In this document: piece by piece, positions 43,537-52,130 of the stretch
Layout of the letters: each line of letters begins with the position of its first letter
Numbering within the stretch: position 1 is the first letter of the stretch
NCBI GenBank assembly: GCA_040776905.1
Contig: JAXGZQ010000002.1
Span: 598,847-662,846, forward strand
Length of the DNA: 64,000 nucleotides
Direction of reading: 5' to 3'
Source: SLHU01 sp009929975
GTDB lineage: Bacteria > Bacillota > Clostridia > Saccharofermentanales > UBA5734
Made by a program: the position numbers and the translations under genes
Notes under the pieces: model-generated
Databases searched by the model: none
Told to the model about the DNA's origin: nothing
What the model saw: the letters and a program-made list of their open reading frames with translations, nothing else

Positions 43537-44415
43537 TCATTCCGGTTCATGGATGCCTTCCAGTGTATAGGCGATCCGGGTAATTCCTTTGTGAACGGCC
43601 AGCTGGTCAGGCCAACCGACCATGGGATTCTTCTCATATGTCGGCGTAAACTCGCCGCTGATCAGCTGCTGGCATAAAGCAATCGCGTCCGGCAGCACAT
43701 CCTCGCGCAGCGGCTGGCCAAACGGCCGGTAATCGTGATGCCCGTTATAGATATGGTCATAATGATCACGCAGATCACGCAGTGCTTTCAACGCTTCATG
43801 CGCTTTTTCGACACTGGTGAAACCCGGCTGGCCCGGTTTGGACATGAACATGATATTGCCGTTGACGGCATCGCCGACGAACAGGATGCGGGTTGACGCG
43901 TCCAACAAGGCGATCTGGCCCGGGGTATGTCCGGGGCAGGCATGAGCCGTAATCACCCGGCCGCCGCCCAGATCAAACCGGTCGCCGTCACAAAGCGGCA
44001 GCCAGTTCGGCTGGCGTTCCCATTCGCGGATATCCACCTGCGGATCATAGGGATACCGCGGATGGTCGCCCTGTTGGCGATGGGCGATCATATCAGCATA
44101 GCGGCGACGCTGCGTGACATCGCCGCGGGGGTCCGGCTTCCGGCCGGTCTGGCCCCAGTCCTTTTCATTCAGGTAGCAGGCATCAAACTGCCACGCGTTG
44201 CCCACATGATCAACATGGCCATGTGTGATCACCGTGATCAGCGGCTTATCCGTCAACTGACGGACAGCTCCGGCCAGATCGCCGATACCGACACCGGTAT
44301 CAATCAACATCGCCTTGTCCTGCCCGATCAGCAGAAAACAGCTCGCGCAGTCAAATTCATCAATTTCAAAGGTCTGTTCGGCAATTTCACTGATCGGGTA
44401 CGCTTTTGTCAACAT
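43537..44415 (-). CDS. MBL-fold metallohydrolase
   Basis: A 292-residue cytoplasmic enzyme with the two-metal metallo-beta-lactamase fold: TVITHGHVDHVGN (HxHxDH), ACPGHTPGQI supplying another His, VGDAVNG with the bridging Asp, and NGHHDYRP with the last His. The fold covers thioesterases, lactonases and nucleases; no specificity motif was recognised. GGGAGG is upstream of the ATG. It lies 30 nt after the GNAT gene on the same strand and may be cotranscribed. Confidence 0.9.
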   Translation of the reverse strand: MLTKAYPISEIAEQTFEIDEFDCASCFLLIGQDKAMLIDTGVGIGDLAGAVRQLTDKPLITVITHGHVDHVGNAWQFDACYLNEKDWGQTGRKPDPRGDVTQRRRYADMIAHRQQGDHPRYPYDPQVDIREWERQPNWLPLCDGDRFDLGGGRVITAHACPGHTPGQIALLDASTRILFVGDAVNGNIMFMSKPGQPGFTSVEKAHEALKALRDLRDHYDHIYNGHHDYRPFGQPLREDVLPDAIALCQQLISGEFTPTYEKNPMVGWPDQLAVHKGITRIAYTLEGIHEPE

Positions 44416-44445
44416 GGTTTCCTCCCGCGGTTTGTACCGCCTGTA

Positions 44446-45003
44446 TCATATTGGATTCTCAGCTGACATCCGGTCAGCCAGAAAGGTCTCTCGTGCCATA
44501 ATATAAATCTCTTCATCGAGGCTGGTTCCGTCAAAACGCTGCCAGGATGCCTGAAGATGCTTCAGCCAGGTAAAGCCACATTTCTCAATGACACGTCGCG
44601 ACTGCTGATTGAACGGGAAATGCGCGACCATCAGATGGTCAAGCCGCAGTTCGGTGAAGGCGAAGTCGATCACCGCCCGGACAGCTTCAGGCATCAGACC
44701 CTTCCCCCAGTACGGTTCTGCCAGTACATAACCGATTTCACGCGCAGCGGAAACTTCCGCCTGGCGATTGGGGTGCAGACCGATAGAACCGATCACTGTG
44801 CCGGTCGATCGCAGGACCAGCGCCCATGTCTCATCTTCGCGGATAAACCGATTCAGGATCGTTTCAGTTTCCGTGAGGTTTTCATGCGGTTTCCAGCCGG
44901 CCATCGGCCCGACCTTCGGACTGCGGGCATACTCAAACATGTCCGCGGCATCTGAAAGCTGCCAGGGACGCAGCACCAATCGGGCGGTCTGCAGTGTTTT
45001 CAT
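44446..45003 (-). CDS. GNAT-family N-acetyltransferase (RimJ/RimL-like)
   Basis: A 185-residue acetyltransferase. LQTARLVLRPWQLSDAADMF opens the protein like RimJ/RimL N-terminal acetylases. The acetyl-CoA loop is EIGYVLAEPYWGKGLMPEAV and the C-terminal NQQSRRVIEKCGF is the usual GNAT motif B. Protein N-terminal or small-molecule target unknown. Its ATG overlaps the stop of the upstream sulfoxide reductase gene (ATGA), so the two are coupled. Confidence 0.92.
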   Translation of the reverse strand: MKTLQTARLVLRPWQLSDAADMFEYARSPKVGPMAGWKPHENLTETETILNRFIREDETWALVLRSTGTVIGSIGLHPNRQAEVSAAREIGYVLAEPYWGKGLMPEAVRAVIDFAFTELRLDHLMVAHFPFNQQSRRVIEKCGFTWLKHLQASWQRFDGTSLDEEIYIMARETFLADRMSAENPI

Positions 45004-45533
45004 CCTTCCGCCTGCCTTTCCATCGCGGCCAAATCGGTGGCCAGCCGCGTGATGGCCGGCCGCAGAACCGCCAGTGTCAGAGCGAGTCCAGCCGCGTCAT
45101 CGGAGCTGAACCGGTTCGGACTGGCACTATCGACATCGAGAACCGCCAGGACCCGGCCGTCATCATCCATGACTGGGAGCACCAGCTCGGACCGCGATGA
45201 CAGGTCACAGGCGATATGGCCGCTAAAGCAATGGACATCGGCAACAATCTGCGGGGCACCGGTTTCCCAGGCAGTGCCGCAGACACCCTGCCCTTTTTCA
45301 ATCGTCATGACCGCCGGGCGGCCCTGAAACGGGCCAAGCACCAGCTGGCGGCCGCGAACCAAATAGAATCCCGCCCAGTTGATATCCGGCAGGGCCGCCA
45401 TCAGAACGGAAACACCGTTCGCCAGCGCGGATAAAGCGTCCGGTGCATCGGAGGTATACAGCGCCATCTGCTGCTTCAAGATCTGGTAAAAAGCTGATTG
45501 ATCCTCTGGATACACGATTTCCTGATAGGCCAT
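45000..45533 (-). CDS. msrC: Free methionine-(R)-sulfoxide reductase (GAF-fold fRMsr)
   Basis: A 177-residue GAF-domain enzyme that repairs free methionine-R-sulfoxide. DINWAGFYLVRGRQLVLGPF, GVCGTAWETG and DVHCFSGHIACDLSSRSELV carry the conserved cysteines that form the catalytic disulfide. Length and motif order match YebR/MsrC proteins. GGAGG precedes the ATG at 45533. Coupled by overlap to a GNAT gene. Fits the oxidative-damage theme of the region. Confidence 0.92.
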   Translation of the reverse strand: MAYQEIVYPEDQSAFYQILKQQMALYTSDAPDALSALANGVSVLMAALPDINWAGFYLVRGRQLVLGPFQGRPAVMTIEKGQGVCGTAWETGAPQIVADVHCFSGHIACDLSSRSELVLPVMDDDGRVLAVLDVDSASPNRFSSDDAAGLALTLAVLRPAITRLATDLAAMERQAEG

Positions 45534-45616
45534 GCGCCAATTCCTCCTGTCGGGTCTGAGCAAGTCGTGCCGGATTCACCCGACCCTCTTATCATAATCA
45601 TTTGCATCTGGATAAA

Positions 45617-46792
45617 TCAAGCTCGTCGATGGCGCAGAAAGCTGATCGCGTCCTCTTCCGGCAGTGGCCGGCTCAGCCAGTACCCCTGGATCACATCACA
45701 GTCATGACGCTCCAAAAACAGTTTCTGGTGCTCATCCTCAACCCCCTCAGCCACGACGCTGAGGCCTGTCTTATGTGCCAGAGAAATGATATCGGAAATA
45801 ATCAGGTTTTCATCGTGCGGACTTCTGATCCGCTGAACGAAATGGCGGTCAACTTTCACGCTGTCGATATTAAGTTCATGCAGGCGGGCCAGTGATGAGA
45901 ACCCGGTACCGAAATCGTCAACGGAGACCGTCATCCCCATGTCCCTGATCTGATTCAGTTTCTCATTGATCAGCTCATAATTGACAAGCAGCACCGATTC
46001 TGTGATCTCAAACTCGAGATGGCTGAGTGGAATACCAGCGGTTTCAGCCGCGCCTGTCGTATCTGTAATGAATTCATCACGCAGCAGCTGCAGTCCTGAC
46101 ACATTCACCGCGATGCCGACAGCGGAATGGCCGGCGTCCATCATGCGGCGGATCATCTGGCAGGCCTCACGCAAAACCAGAAGCCCAAGCTCATAAATCA
46201 TCTGATGCCGTTCCGCGACCGCGATGAATTCCAGCGGGGAGATCGGCCCCAGATCCTTGACGGTCAACCGTGACAGCGCTTCAAACCCGGTCACCTGATA
46301 GGCTGACTCCCCTTCAAAAAAAAAACGGATCGGCTCCATTTCTTCGCTGGCAAGGAGCTGCAGATACGTTTCGTCTACAATCTGAAAATTGACAAATTCA
46401 TGGCGGGAACTGGCGATGTACTGTCCATCGCTGCTGTGGGTGATCACACCCTGATCGTTATAGGCATAGATGACGTCCAGGCCGAACAGCTTCGCGGATT
46501 CAGCCAGAGCCTGGCTGTCCTGATAGCGGCCAGACTGGAGAATGGCCCGGCTGGCCGTGACCAGTTTGTCATCAAGAAGAGCGGAGATGGTTGCATGTGC
46601 TGTCTGTAAATTAATCAGATTACGGGAGTAATTATCCGACATGCGGATCGCCATCTGTTCAAAATACCGTTCATTCTGATTGATCCGATGATTGATCGTC
46701 CAGTACGCCAGCGCGCTGTAAATCAAAATGAGAATCAACAGAGGAATCACAAAATAGCGTAAATCGATTTTTTTCAGGGAATTACGTTTCAT
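45617..46792 (-). CDS. EAL-domain protein, probably an in-frame deletion product of a sensor phosphodiesterase
   Basis: A 391-residue protein. One membrane helix (about 12-32) is followed by an extracytoplasmic region of about 110 residues that resembles the start of a Cache sensor. This runs directly into an EAL domain without a second membrane helix or GGDEF domain, and the first strand of EAL (the usual YQPIVD) is missing. Key EAL residues remain: GFEALSR, AVNVSG, FEITES, SVDDFGTGFSSL, DSVKVD, VVAEGVED and IQGYWLSRPLP. As drawn, the EAL domain would be outside the cell, which is biologically odd. A 10-base A tract (46316-46325) lies near the junction. Likely a decayed or rearranged c-di-GMP phosphodiesterase. 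Confidence 0.8.
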   Translation of the reverse strand: MKRNSLKKIDLRYFVIPLLILILIYSALAYWTINHRINQNERYFEQMAIRMSDNYSRNLINLQTAHATISALLDDKLVTASRAILQSGRYQDSQALAESAKLFGLDVIYAYNDQGVITHSSDGQYIASSRHEFVNFQIVDETYLQLLASEEMEPIRFFFEGESAYQVTGFEALSRLTVKDLGPISPLEFIAVAERHQMIYELGLLVLREACQMIRRMMDAGHSAVGIAVNVSGLQLLRDEFITDTTGAAETAGIPLSHLEFEITESVLLVNYELINEKLNQIRDMGMTVSVDDFGTGFSSLARLHELNIDSVKVDRHFVQRIRSPHDENLIISDIISLAHKTGLSVVAEGVEDEHQKLFLERHDCDVIQGYWLSRPLPEEDAISFLRHRRA

Positions 46793-46937
46793 GTACCGAC
46801 ATCCGTATCAGTCGTCCCTCATGGAATTAAACCCGGCAAGCCCTTTGAAGCGGCGACAGCCAATTAATCATATTATTTTAATATTTTTACTGATCAGAAT
46901 GGAGAAGTCAAGAGAAACTGTTGCCAGGCTGCCGGCT

Positions 46938-47636
46938 TCACTTATTGCCAGCGGCCTCACAGTCACAGATCATCAGGGCATAGCCCCTGCCGTACAGGGT
47001 TTGGATTCTGACCCGGTTGGAACTGACATACTCAAGGTTTTTGCGCAGGCGTGCGACCAGGGTATGCAGCCGGCTGGTCTCATCGATGAGGCATCCGGTC
47101 GCCGGGAAGGTCTCGGCCTTGCTGAGATAATTCTGGTCGACATATTTGTCATACAGCAGCCGGAACAATGTTGCCTGGCTGGGCTGCAGGGCAATCTGCC
47201 GGCCATCGCCGCTCAAGGTGCGGGTCGTCTCATCAAAGATCAGGCCGCCGATCATGATACGCCGGTTCTCCTTCTGGATCCGCCGGACGATCGCCCGCAA
47301 TTTATAGATTGTTTCATATAGGCAGAATGGTTTGATGATATAGTCATCCGCGCCTCTTTCATAACAGATCGTTTTGGTGCGCAGATCATTATGTTCGCTC
47401 ATGACGAGGATACGGGCATTATTCTGCCGCCGAAAGCATTCAATCAAGCTGAAGACTTTCTCGCCGCCCAGCACGATATCCAATAAAACAATATCGGGGT
47501 TCATGCGTTCAAAAAGATGCCTTGCCGAATAAAGATCGCTGCAGCCCGCGGCATTGAAGCCTTCCTTGTTCAAGGCATTGACCAGCGTTTTGTTGAATGT
47601 CAGATGATCATCGACAACCAGAATTGAAATTTCCAT
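46938..47636 (-). CDS. Orphan OmpR-like response regulator
   Basis: A 232-residue regulator. Receiver residues D9-D10, phospho-acceptor D53 (IVLLDIVLGGEK) and K in DDYIIKPF are present. The C-terminal winged-helix domain shows QPSQATLFRLLYDKYV, LHTLVARLRKNLEYV and IQTLYGRGYAL, more divergent than usual. GGAG is before the ATG. No kinase is adjacent; the EAL protein is 145 nt downstream on the same strand and could be its target or partner. Confidence 0.9.
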   Translation of the reverse strand: MEISILVVDDHLTFNKTLVNALNKEGFNAAGCSDLYSARHLFERMNPDIVLLDIVLGGEKVFSLIECFRRQNNARILVMSEHNDLRTKTICYERGADDYIIKPFCLYETIYKLRAIVRRIQKENRRIMIGGLIFDETTRTLSGDGRQIALQPSQATLFRLLYDKYVDQNYLSKAETFPATGCLIDETSRLHTLVARLRKNLEYVSSNRVRIQTLYGRGYALMICDCEAAGNK

Positions 47637-47879
47637 TACGCTCTCCTTCGTAATACCAGATCAAATTATAGCAAAGTGTTAACTTTTCGGGATCATTCTT
47701 GCCATAATGAAAGATTCATTCGCTGGTCTGCCTTTTTTCGCGGCTGTCCGGCCGCGTCAGCCCATTCGGGAAACGTTCCCCGGCATCTTATCCGGATAAA
47801 ACGCAACTTGTCCGTATTTAATAGTACGGCGTGATCGATTCCTGCATGCTTGGGACAAACATAACTGGAGGACACCATC
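47637..47879. other. Divergent intergenic region with palindromes
   Basis: Between the orphan regulator and the hydrolase gene. It holds GGGAAACGTTCCC (47768-47780) and TTATCCGGATAA (47788-47799), both operator-like dyads, but no promoter pair is clear enough to call. Confidence 0.4.
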
Positions 47880-49178
47880 ATGGGACTCATGACACTGATC
47901 ATTCTATTGGCTCTGGAAACCGTTTGGCTGATCTGGTCTATCACGACCAAAGATCCACACCGGGAAGAAAAATCGATCGTCCGCATCGCGTTACTGCTGC
48001 TGTTCAGCGGCCTGCTGCTCAGCGGCGTCTATCAGTGGAGCTTCCGCTATCTGGCGATTTTGCTCGTACTGGTCATCCAGGCGATCATCGGCGCGGTCGT
48101 CCTGATCCGCAAACAGGATGTCCGCCGCACCACCGGATACTTTATCCGCCGCTATGCAGGCAACAGTCTTCTGTTCATCTTGGCCTTATCACTCGCCATT
48201 GTCTTTCCGCAGTACGATCAGCCCGCCGTTACAGGGGATTATCACATCGCCACCGCCCGATACACCTGGACTGATGACAGCCGTACTGATCCGTTTTCTG
48301 ATACACAGGCCAATCGGGTACTGACGGTCGAGTTCTGGTATCCGGACCAGACCGATGAAACCTTTCCGCTTGTCGTCTTTTCACATGGCGCGTTCGGCTT
48401 CAGCGGCAGCAACTATACGACGTTCGCTCAGCTGGTCTCGCACGGGTATGTCGTCGCCAGCATCGGGCATACCGGCCAGGCCTTCTATACGAAGGATACC
48501 AGCGGACAGGTGACCATCGCAGAGATTGATTTTATCAGCAGGGCCGCTGAAATCAACGCGAACCAGGACCCGGCCCAGGAGGAAGCCATTTATCAGACAA
48601 CGAGCGAATGGATGAAGCTGCGAACCGGGGACGAGCATTTCGTGATCGACACCATCCTGGCGCTTTGTCGTGAGCAGGCCGACGATCCGCTCTTTTCAGC
48701 GATCAACAGTGAACACATCGGCCTGATGGGCCATTCCCTCGGCGGAGCGTCCTCCGCGCAGATCGGCAGAGAACGCAGCGACATTGACGCGGTCATCGTA
48801 CTGGACGGGACCATGCTGGGTGAAGTCACCGGTTATCAAAACGGCGAACCGGTTCTCAATAAAACACCGTATCCGGTTCCTCTTTTTAATATTTACGCAG
48901 AAGATCACTACACTGATTCGCTCCGGATCAATGGCGCGGAATACAGCAACTTTGCCGCGTCCCGCAATGCCGTCAGTGCGTATGAAACCGTCTTCCGTGA
49001 CGCCGGACATCTCAATTTCACTGACCTGCCGCTGTTCTCGCCGCTTCTGGCCCGTCTGCTCGGAACCGGCAGCGTGGATGAACGCGCTTGTATTGACACC
49101 ATGAACCAGGTTGTCCTTGACTTTTTTGACAGCTGCCTGAAGAATGACGGAGTACCACACATCGCAAAGGATTATTGA
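47880..49178 (+). CDS. Membrane-anchored alpha/beta hydrolase (PAF-acetylhydrolase-like)
   Basis: A 432-residue protein. Four N-terminal helices (about 2-20, 33-53, 57-79 and 95-113) anchor an external esterase domain. The oxyanion-hole sequence VVFSHGAFGFSG, the nucleophile elbow GLMGHSLGGASS, VIVLDG as the acid region and DAGHLNF with the His form a catalytic triad like that of platelet-activating-factor acetylhydrolase relatives. Substrate unknown; a lipid or xenobiotic ester is plausible. GGAGG is upstream. The LytTR gene starts two bases after its stop, so the hydrolase is in one operon with a regulator and DUF3021. Confidence 0.87.
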   Translation: MGLMTLIILLALETVWLIWSITTKDPHREEKSIVRIALLLLFSGLLLSGVYQWSFRYLAILLVLVIQAIIGAVVLIRKQDVRRTTGYFIRRYAGNSLLFILALSLAIVFPQYDQPAVTGDYHIATARYTWTDDSRTDPFSDTQANRVLTVEFWYPDQTDETFPLVVFSHGAFGFSGSNYTTFAQLVSHGYVVASIGHTGQAFYTKDTSGQVTIAEIDFISRAAEINANQDPAQEEAIYQTTSEWMKLRTGDEHFVIDTILALCREQADDPLFSAINSEHIGLMGHSLGGASSAQIGRERSDIDAVIVLDGTMLGEVTGYQNGEPVLNKTPYPVPLFNIYAEDHYTDSLRINGAEYSNFAASRNAVSAYETVFRDAGHLNFTDLPLFSPLLARLLGTGSVDERACIDTMNQVVLDFFDSCLKNDGVPHIAKDY

Positions 49179-49180
49179 TT

Positions 49181-49624
49181 ATGAAAGTGCAAATCAGGCA
49201 AATCAGTCAGAAAGCAGACGAACGTCTGCTGATCGAATGCGTCGAGATCACATCAGAGGTTGAGAAAATCCAGGCCTTCGCGCTGACCAGCGGAACTTCG
49301 CTGACCGGTTCACGGGATGACCGGATCTATCAGTTCAACCTGGCCGATGTCATCTACTTTGAAGCCGTTGATGAACATGTCTTTGCCTGTACCCGTTATC
49401 ACACATTTGAATTGAAAGTCCGCCTGTACGAGCTGGAAAACGCCTATGCGGACCAGCATTTCGTCCGCTGTTCCAAATCATTCATCATCAACCTGATGCA
49501 GCTCGAATGCATCAGTCCCGCCCTGAACGGACGTTTCTCCGCCCATATGCACAGCGGTGAGACCATCATTATATCCAGACAGTATGTGCCGGCCGTCAAA
49601 CGCGTTGTCATGGGAGGTCAGTAA
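49181..49624 (+). CDS. LytTR DNA-binding regulator
   Basis: A 147-residue protein with a C-terminal LytTR domain: FNLADVIYFEAVDEHVFACT, LYELENAYADQHFVRCSKSFIIN and RYFSxxK-like RQYVPAVK. There is no receiver domain. Stand-alone LytTR proteins are normally paired with a DUF3021 membrane protein that restrains them (the LytTR regulatory system), exactly the arrangement here. The ATG at 49181 is preferred over a TTG at 49175. Confidence 0.9.
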   Translation: MKVQIRQISQKADERLLIECVEITSEVEKIQAFALTSGTSLTGSRDDRIYQFNLADVIYFEAVDEHVFACTRYHTFELKVRLYELENAYADQHFVRCSKSFIINLMQLECISPALNGRFSAHMHSGETIIISRQYVPAVKRVVMGGQ

Positions 49625-50068
49625 ATGGACTTTAAAACATTTTTCATCAAATCTGTGATGATGAGCTTTTTTGTCTCCGTCAGCTGCATCACCCTCGCGA
49701 TGGCACTGACCGGGATCATCTTTGAACCAGAGACGCGATTGGGGTATGAAGCCTTCTTTTCTCCCCTGATCTTCGGGGCGATCGCGTCGCTTCCCCTGCT
49801 GGTCAAATACTCACGCCGGGAGTTGTCGTTGAAACAGACCATGGTCAGGAATATGCTGCATTTTCTCTTGTTGGAGATTGTTATTTTAGCGACACTTTAT
49901 CTGAGCGGCATCCTGGCGTCCATCTCCATGACCGTATCGCTCGGCTTCTCCGTTTTGCTGATCAATCTGACCGTCCATCTGATCCTCTGGGTTCATGACC
50001 GCAGAACCGCGCGGCAGTTCAATGACGCGCTGAAACAGCTGCAAAGCCAGATCAGCAGGATCAGATGA
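49625..50068 (+). CDS. DUF3021 membrane protein (LytTR-system inhibitor type)
   Basis: A 147-residue four-helix membrane protein with a C-terminal amphipathic segment (ARQFNDALKQLQSQISR). DUF3021 proteins antagonise the LytTR regulator encoded beside them. The ATG follows the LytTR stop without a gap, with GGGAGG inside the LytTR gene. Its end overlaps the convergent GH10 gene by 8 nt. Confidence 0.88.
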   Translation: MDFKTFFIKSVMMSFFVSVSCITLAMALTGIIFEPETRLGYEAFFSPLIFGAIASLPLLVKYSRRELSLKQTMVRNMLHFLLLEIVILATLYLSGILASISMTVSLGFSVLLINLTVHLILWVHDRRTARQFNDALKQLQSQISRIR

Positions 50069-51407
50069 TAATGACAAAGTGATTGTCAGTCCCTTTTTCA
50101 AGGTGGAGCGTGGTCTGTATCGTTTGATCCGCGGTTGAGGCTGTCACCTCGTAGGTTCCGTAAAAACCTTTCACATCAACCCGGTGAGCCGCGCCGCTCT
50201 TTACAGAAAGCGACGTATGCCAGGTCTCGTGAATCAGCTGTTTCAGCTGGCGGAACGCCGGTTTCTCCGACAAATCAAAACGCAGCAATCCACCGTGGTA
50301 ATAGTTCTCACCAAAGCTCATATCGCCCTGCGGCGCGAAGGCGGCGTATCCGTCGGCCAGATTCCAGTAGATAATCGCTTCCATCGCCGGATGGCTGAAC
50401 CAGATGCTATAAAGATTCCGGATGATGTCAGCCTGCAGCTGCTCATCCTCCTTCGCCGCGGAATAGGCCGGAATCGTGATCTCCGTAATCTGCAGCGGCT
50501 TGCCGAATAAGGCGTACTGATCCATGACGGCATACAGCCGGCGTGGATCATAATGCGCTCGGGTTCTCGCCTGCTCTTCCCCGGCGCGGTAGAACATATG
50601 AAACTGCAAGCCGATCGCGTCAATCGACGCGCCCTGGGCCAGAGCCCGTTCAATCTGCATATAATAGGCGCTGCGATTGTACCTGAACGCGTCTCCCCAG
50701 ATGTAATCCGTCGCCTCATTGATGATCAGGTGATTGGCCGGTAAATACTTACGGGCCTGCCTGAAACTCCACTCGACCAGATCAGGCTCCCGGAAAAACC
50801 GGGTACTGTGGCGGTGATCGCTGCGCTCGATCTCAGGGCACAGCGTCTCGTTGATCACCTCCATACCGGGAATCCGTCCGGCATAGCGGGACGCGATATC
50901 AGCAAAGCGGCGGTCGAGAAGCTTTTTGACCGAAGCGGCATCATCCGGAACCCATGGCGGCGTCCATTGATCGTAATTGAGACAATGCAGCTTGGGCTCG
51001 ATGCCATGTGCTTCACAGAACTCAAGGCAGAGATCCGGCACCGGTCGGCGGTACAGGCGGGGGCTGTCCTTGCCAAAGCGCGGCTTTCCCGCTTCAGGTT
51101 CAAGATCACTCCAGTAGAACGGAAGTGTCGCCAGATTGAACAGTTCACGGAAACGGCTCTGGTATTCGCTGTTCTTCTCAGCGGTTTCCAGTTCATCCAG
51201 CATGAAGCAATTCGCGCCAAACCGGAAATCATGCGACATCTGTTCCAGGCTGACATGAACATCCGTCACGGCGTCACCTTGAGCGTTGACAAATTCCAGC
51301 CGGGCAAATCCCTTCCGATTGGCCTCAATACCGGCCTGGACACGGTCATCCATATAAGCCTGGTGTTCGACCATCGGCTGCAGAATCCGTTCCGTTCGTT
51401 CTGACAT
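50061..51407 (-). CDS. GH10 endo-beta-xylanase (intracellular type)
   Basis: A 448-residue (beta/alpha)8 glycosidase. Residues of about 20-70 form a small beta region typical of GH10 proteins with an N-terminal CBM22-like part (NRKGFARLEFVNAQGDAV). The acid/base is E187 in MEVINETLCPE and the nucleophile is E309 in LQITEITI. No signal peptide, so it likely trims imported xylo-oligosaccharides. GGAGG lies upstream of the ATG at 51407. It is convergent with DUF3021 and overlaps it by 8 nt, with no terminator in between. Confidence 0.93.
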   Translation of the reverse strand: MSERTERILQPMVEHQAYMDDRVQAGIEANRKGFARLEFVNAQGDAVTDVHVSLEQMSHDFRFGANCFMLDELETAEKNSEYQSRFRELFNLATLPFYWSDLEPEAGKPRFGKDSPRLYRRPVPDLCLEFCEAHGIEPKLHCLNYDQWTPPWVPDDAASVKKLLDRRFADIASRYAGRIPGMEVINETLCPEIERSDHRHSTRFFREPDLVEWSFRQARKYLPANHLIINEATDYIWGDAFRYNRSAYYMQIERALAQGASIDAIGLQFHMFYRAGEEQARTRAHYDPRRLYAVMDQYALFGKPLQITEITIPAYSAAKEDEQLQADIIRNLYSIWFSHPAMEAIIYWNLADGYAAFAPQGDMSFGENYYHGGLLRFDLSEKPAFRQLKQLIHETWHTSLSVKSGAAHRVDVKGFYGTYEVTASTADQTIQTTLHLEKGTDNHFVIII

Positions 51408-51476
51408 GATCCCTACCTCCCGCTGCTTTCACATCAATTGTCCAGACCGATCTAAATGGCTGACCTGCGGTCCGGT

Positions 51477-51938
51477 TTACTTGAAGGTATCGAGCAGCTT
51501 GACCGCGGCCGAATCCACCTGGAAGACATTGATGAATTCCCTGATCCGGGTCTCGATCAGATCTCTGACCTCGCCGGTTTTTTGCAGGATTTCCTCTTCG
51601 CTCCCCTTGAACTCTGAAGGATCTGGAAAGCCCCAGTTGAAGCTCAGTTTCGCGCTCGGGAAGATCGGGCAGCGCTGGCCGCTGGCCTGATCGCAGACCT
51701 TAACGACCAGATCATATTCGCGGCCTTCCTTGAAATAATCGAAAACGGAATGGCATTCATTGTGTGAGATATCATAGCCGCGTTCCTGCATCGACTTGAC
51801 CACATAAGGATTCAGCCGGCCCGGTTCAATTCCGGCGCTTTCAGCGGTAAACTGCCCCTTGCCCAGGTCATTGAGAAAGGTTTCCGCCATCTGGCTTCTG
51901 GCAGAGTTATGGATACAGACAAATAAGACTTTGACCAT
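51477..51938 (-). CDS. arsC: Thioredoxin-type arsenate reductase / low-molecular-weight phosphatase
   Basis: A 153-residue protein with the phosphate-binding loop VLFVCIHNSARSQ (C-x5-R), RGYDISHNECHSVFDYF and VCDQASGQRCPIFP. The C-x5-R loop followed by a cysteine pair is the pattern of the thioredoxin-coupled ArsC of Gram-positive bacteria, which reduces arsenate to arsenite. Most relatives also have an ArsB or Acr3 pump nearby; none is here, so the activity is inferred. AGGTGA precedes the ATG. Confidence 0.87.
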   Translation of the reverse strand: MVKVLFVCIHNSARSQMAETFLNDLGKGQFTAESAGIEPGRLNPYVVKSMQERGYDISHNECHSVFDYFKEGREYDLVVKVCDQASGQRCPIFPSAKLSFNWGFPDPSEFKGSEEEILQKTGEVRDLIETRIREFINVFQVDSAAVKLLDTFK

Positions 51939-52130
51939 TGATGTTCACCTGCTTTGCACATAAGTTGGTTTAATTATGACACAGGAGGCACTTTCCTGCC
52001 CGATCAGAATGTAAGATTTACGTAAAATGAATGGATGGCAATCGAAAAATAATAAAAATTAAAACCACTTGACGTATTTATTCACGTATGTTATTTTATG
52101 TACATGATATAACATTAAAGGAGACAAGCC
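51939..52130. other. AT-rich intergenic region with promoter for the unknown gene
   Basis: AT-rich 190-bp spacer. On the plus strand, TTGACG at 52069-52074, a 17-nt spacer and TATTTT at 52092-52097 form a fair sigma-A promoter. Confidence 0.65.

Noticed and set aside
46316..46325. Ten-base A tract as a frameshift in the EAL gene
   Set aside because: The frame is open on both sides and encodes the intact EAL motif, so a frameshift is not needed; possible length error cannot be excluded without reads.
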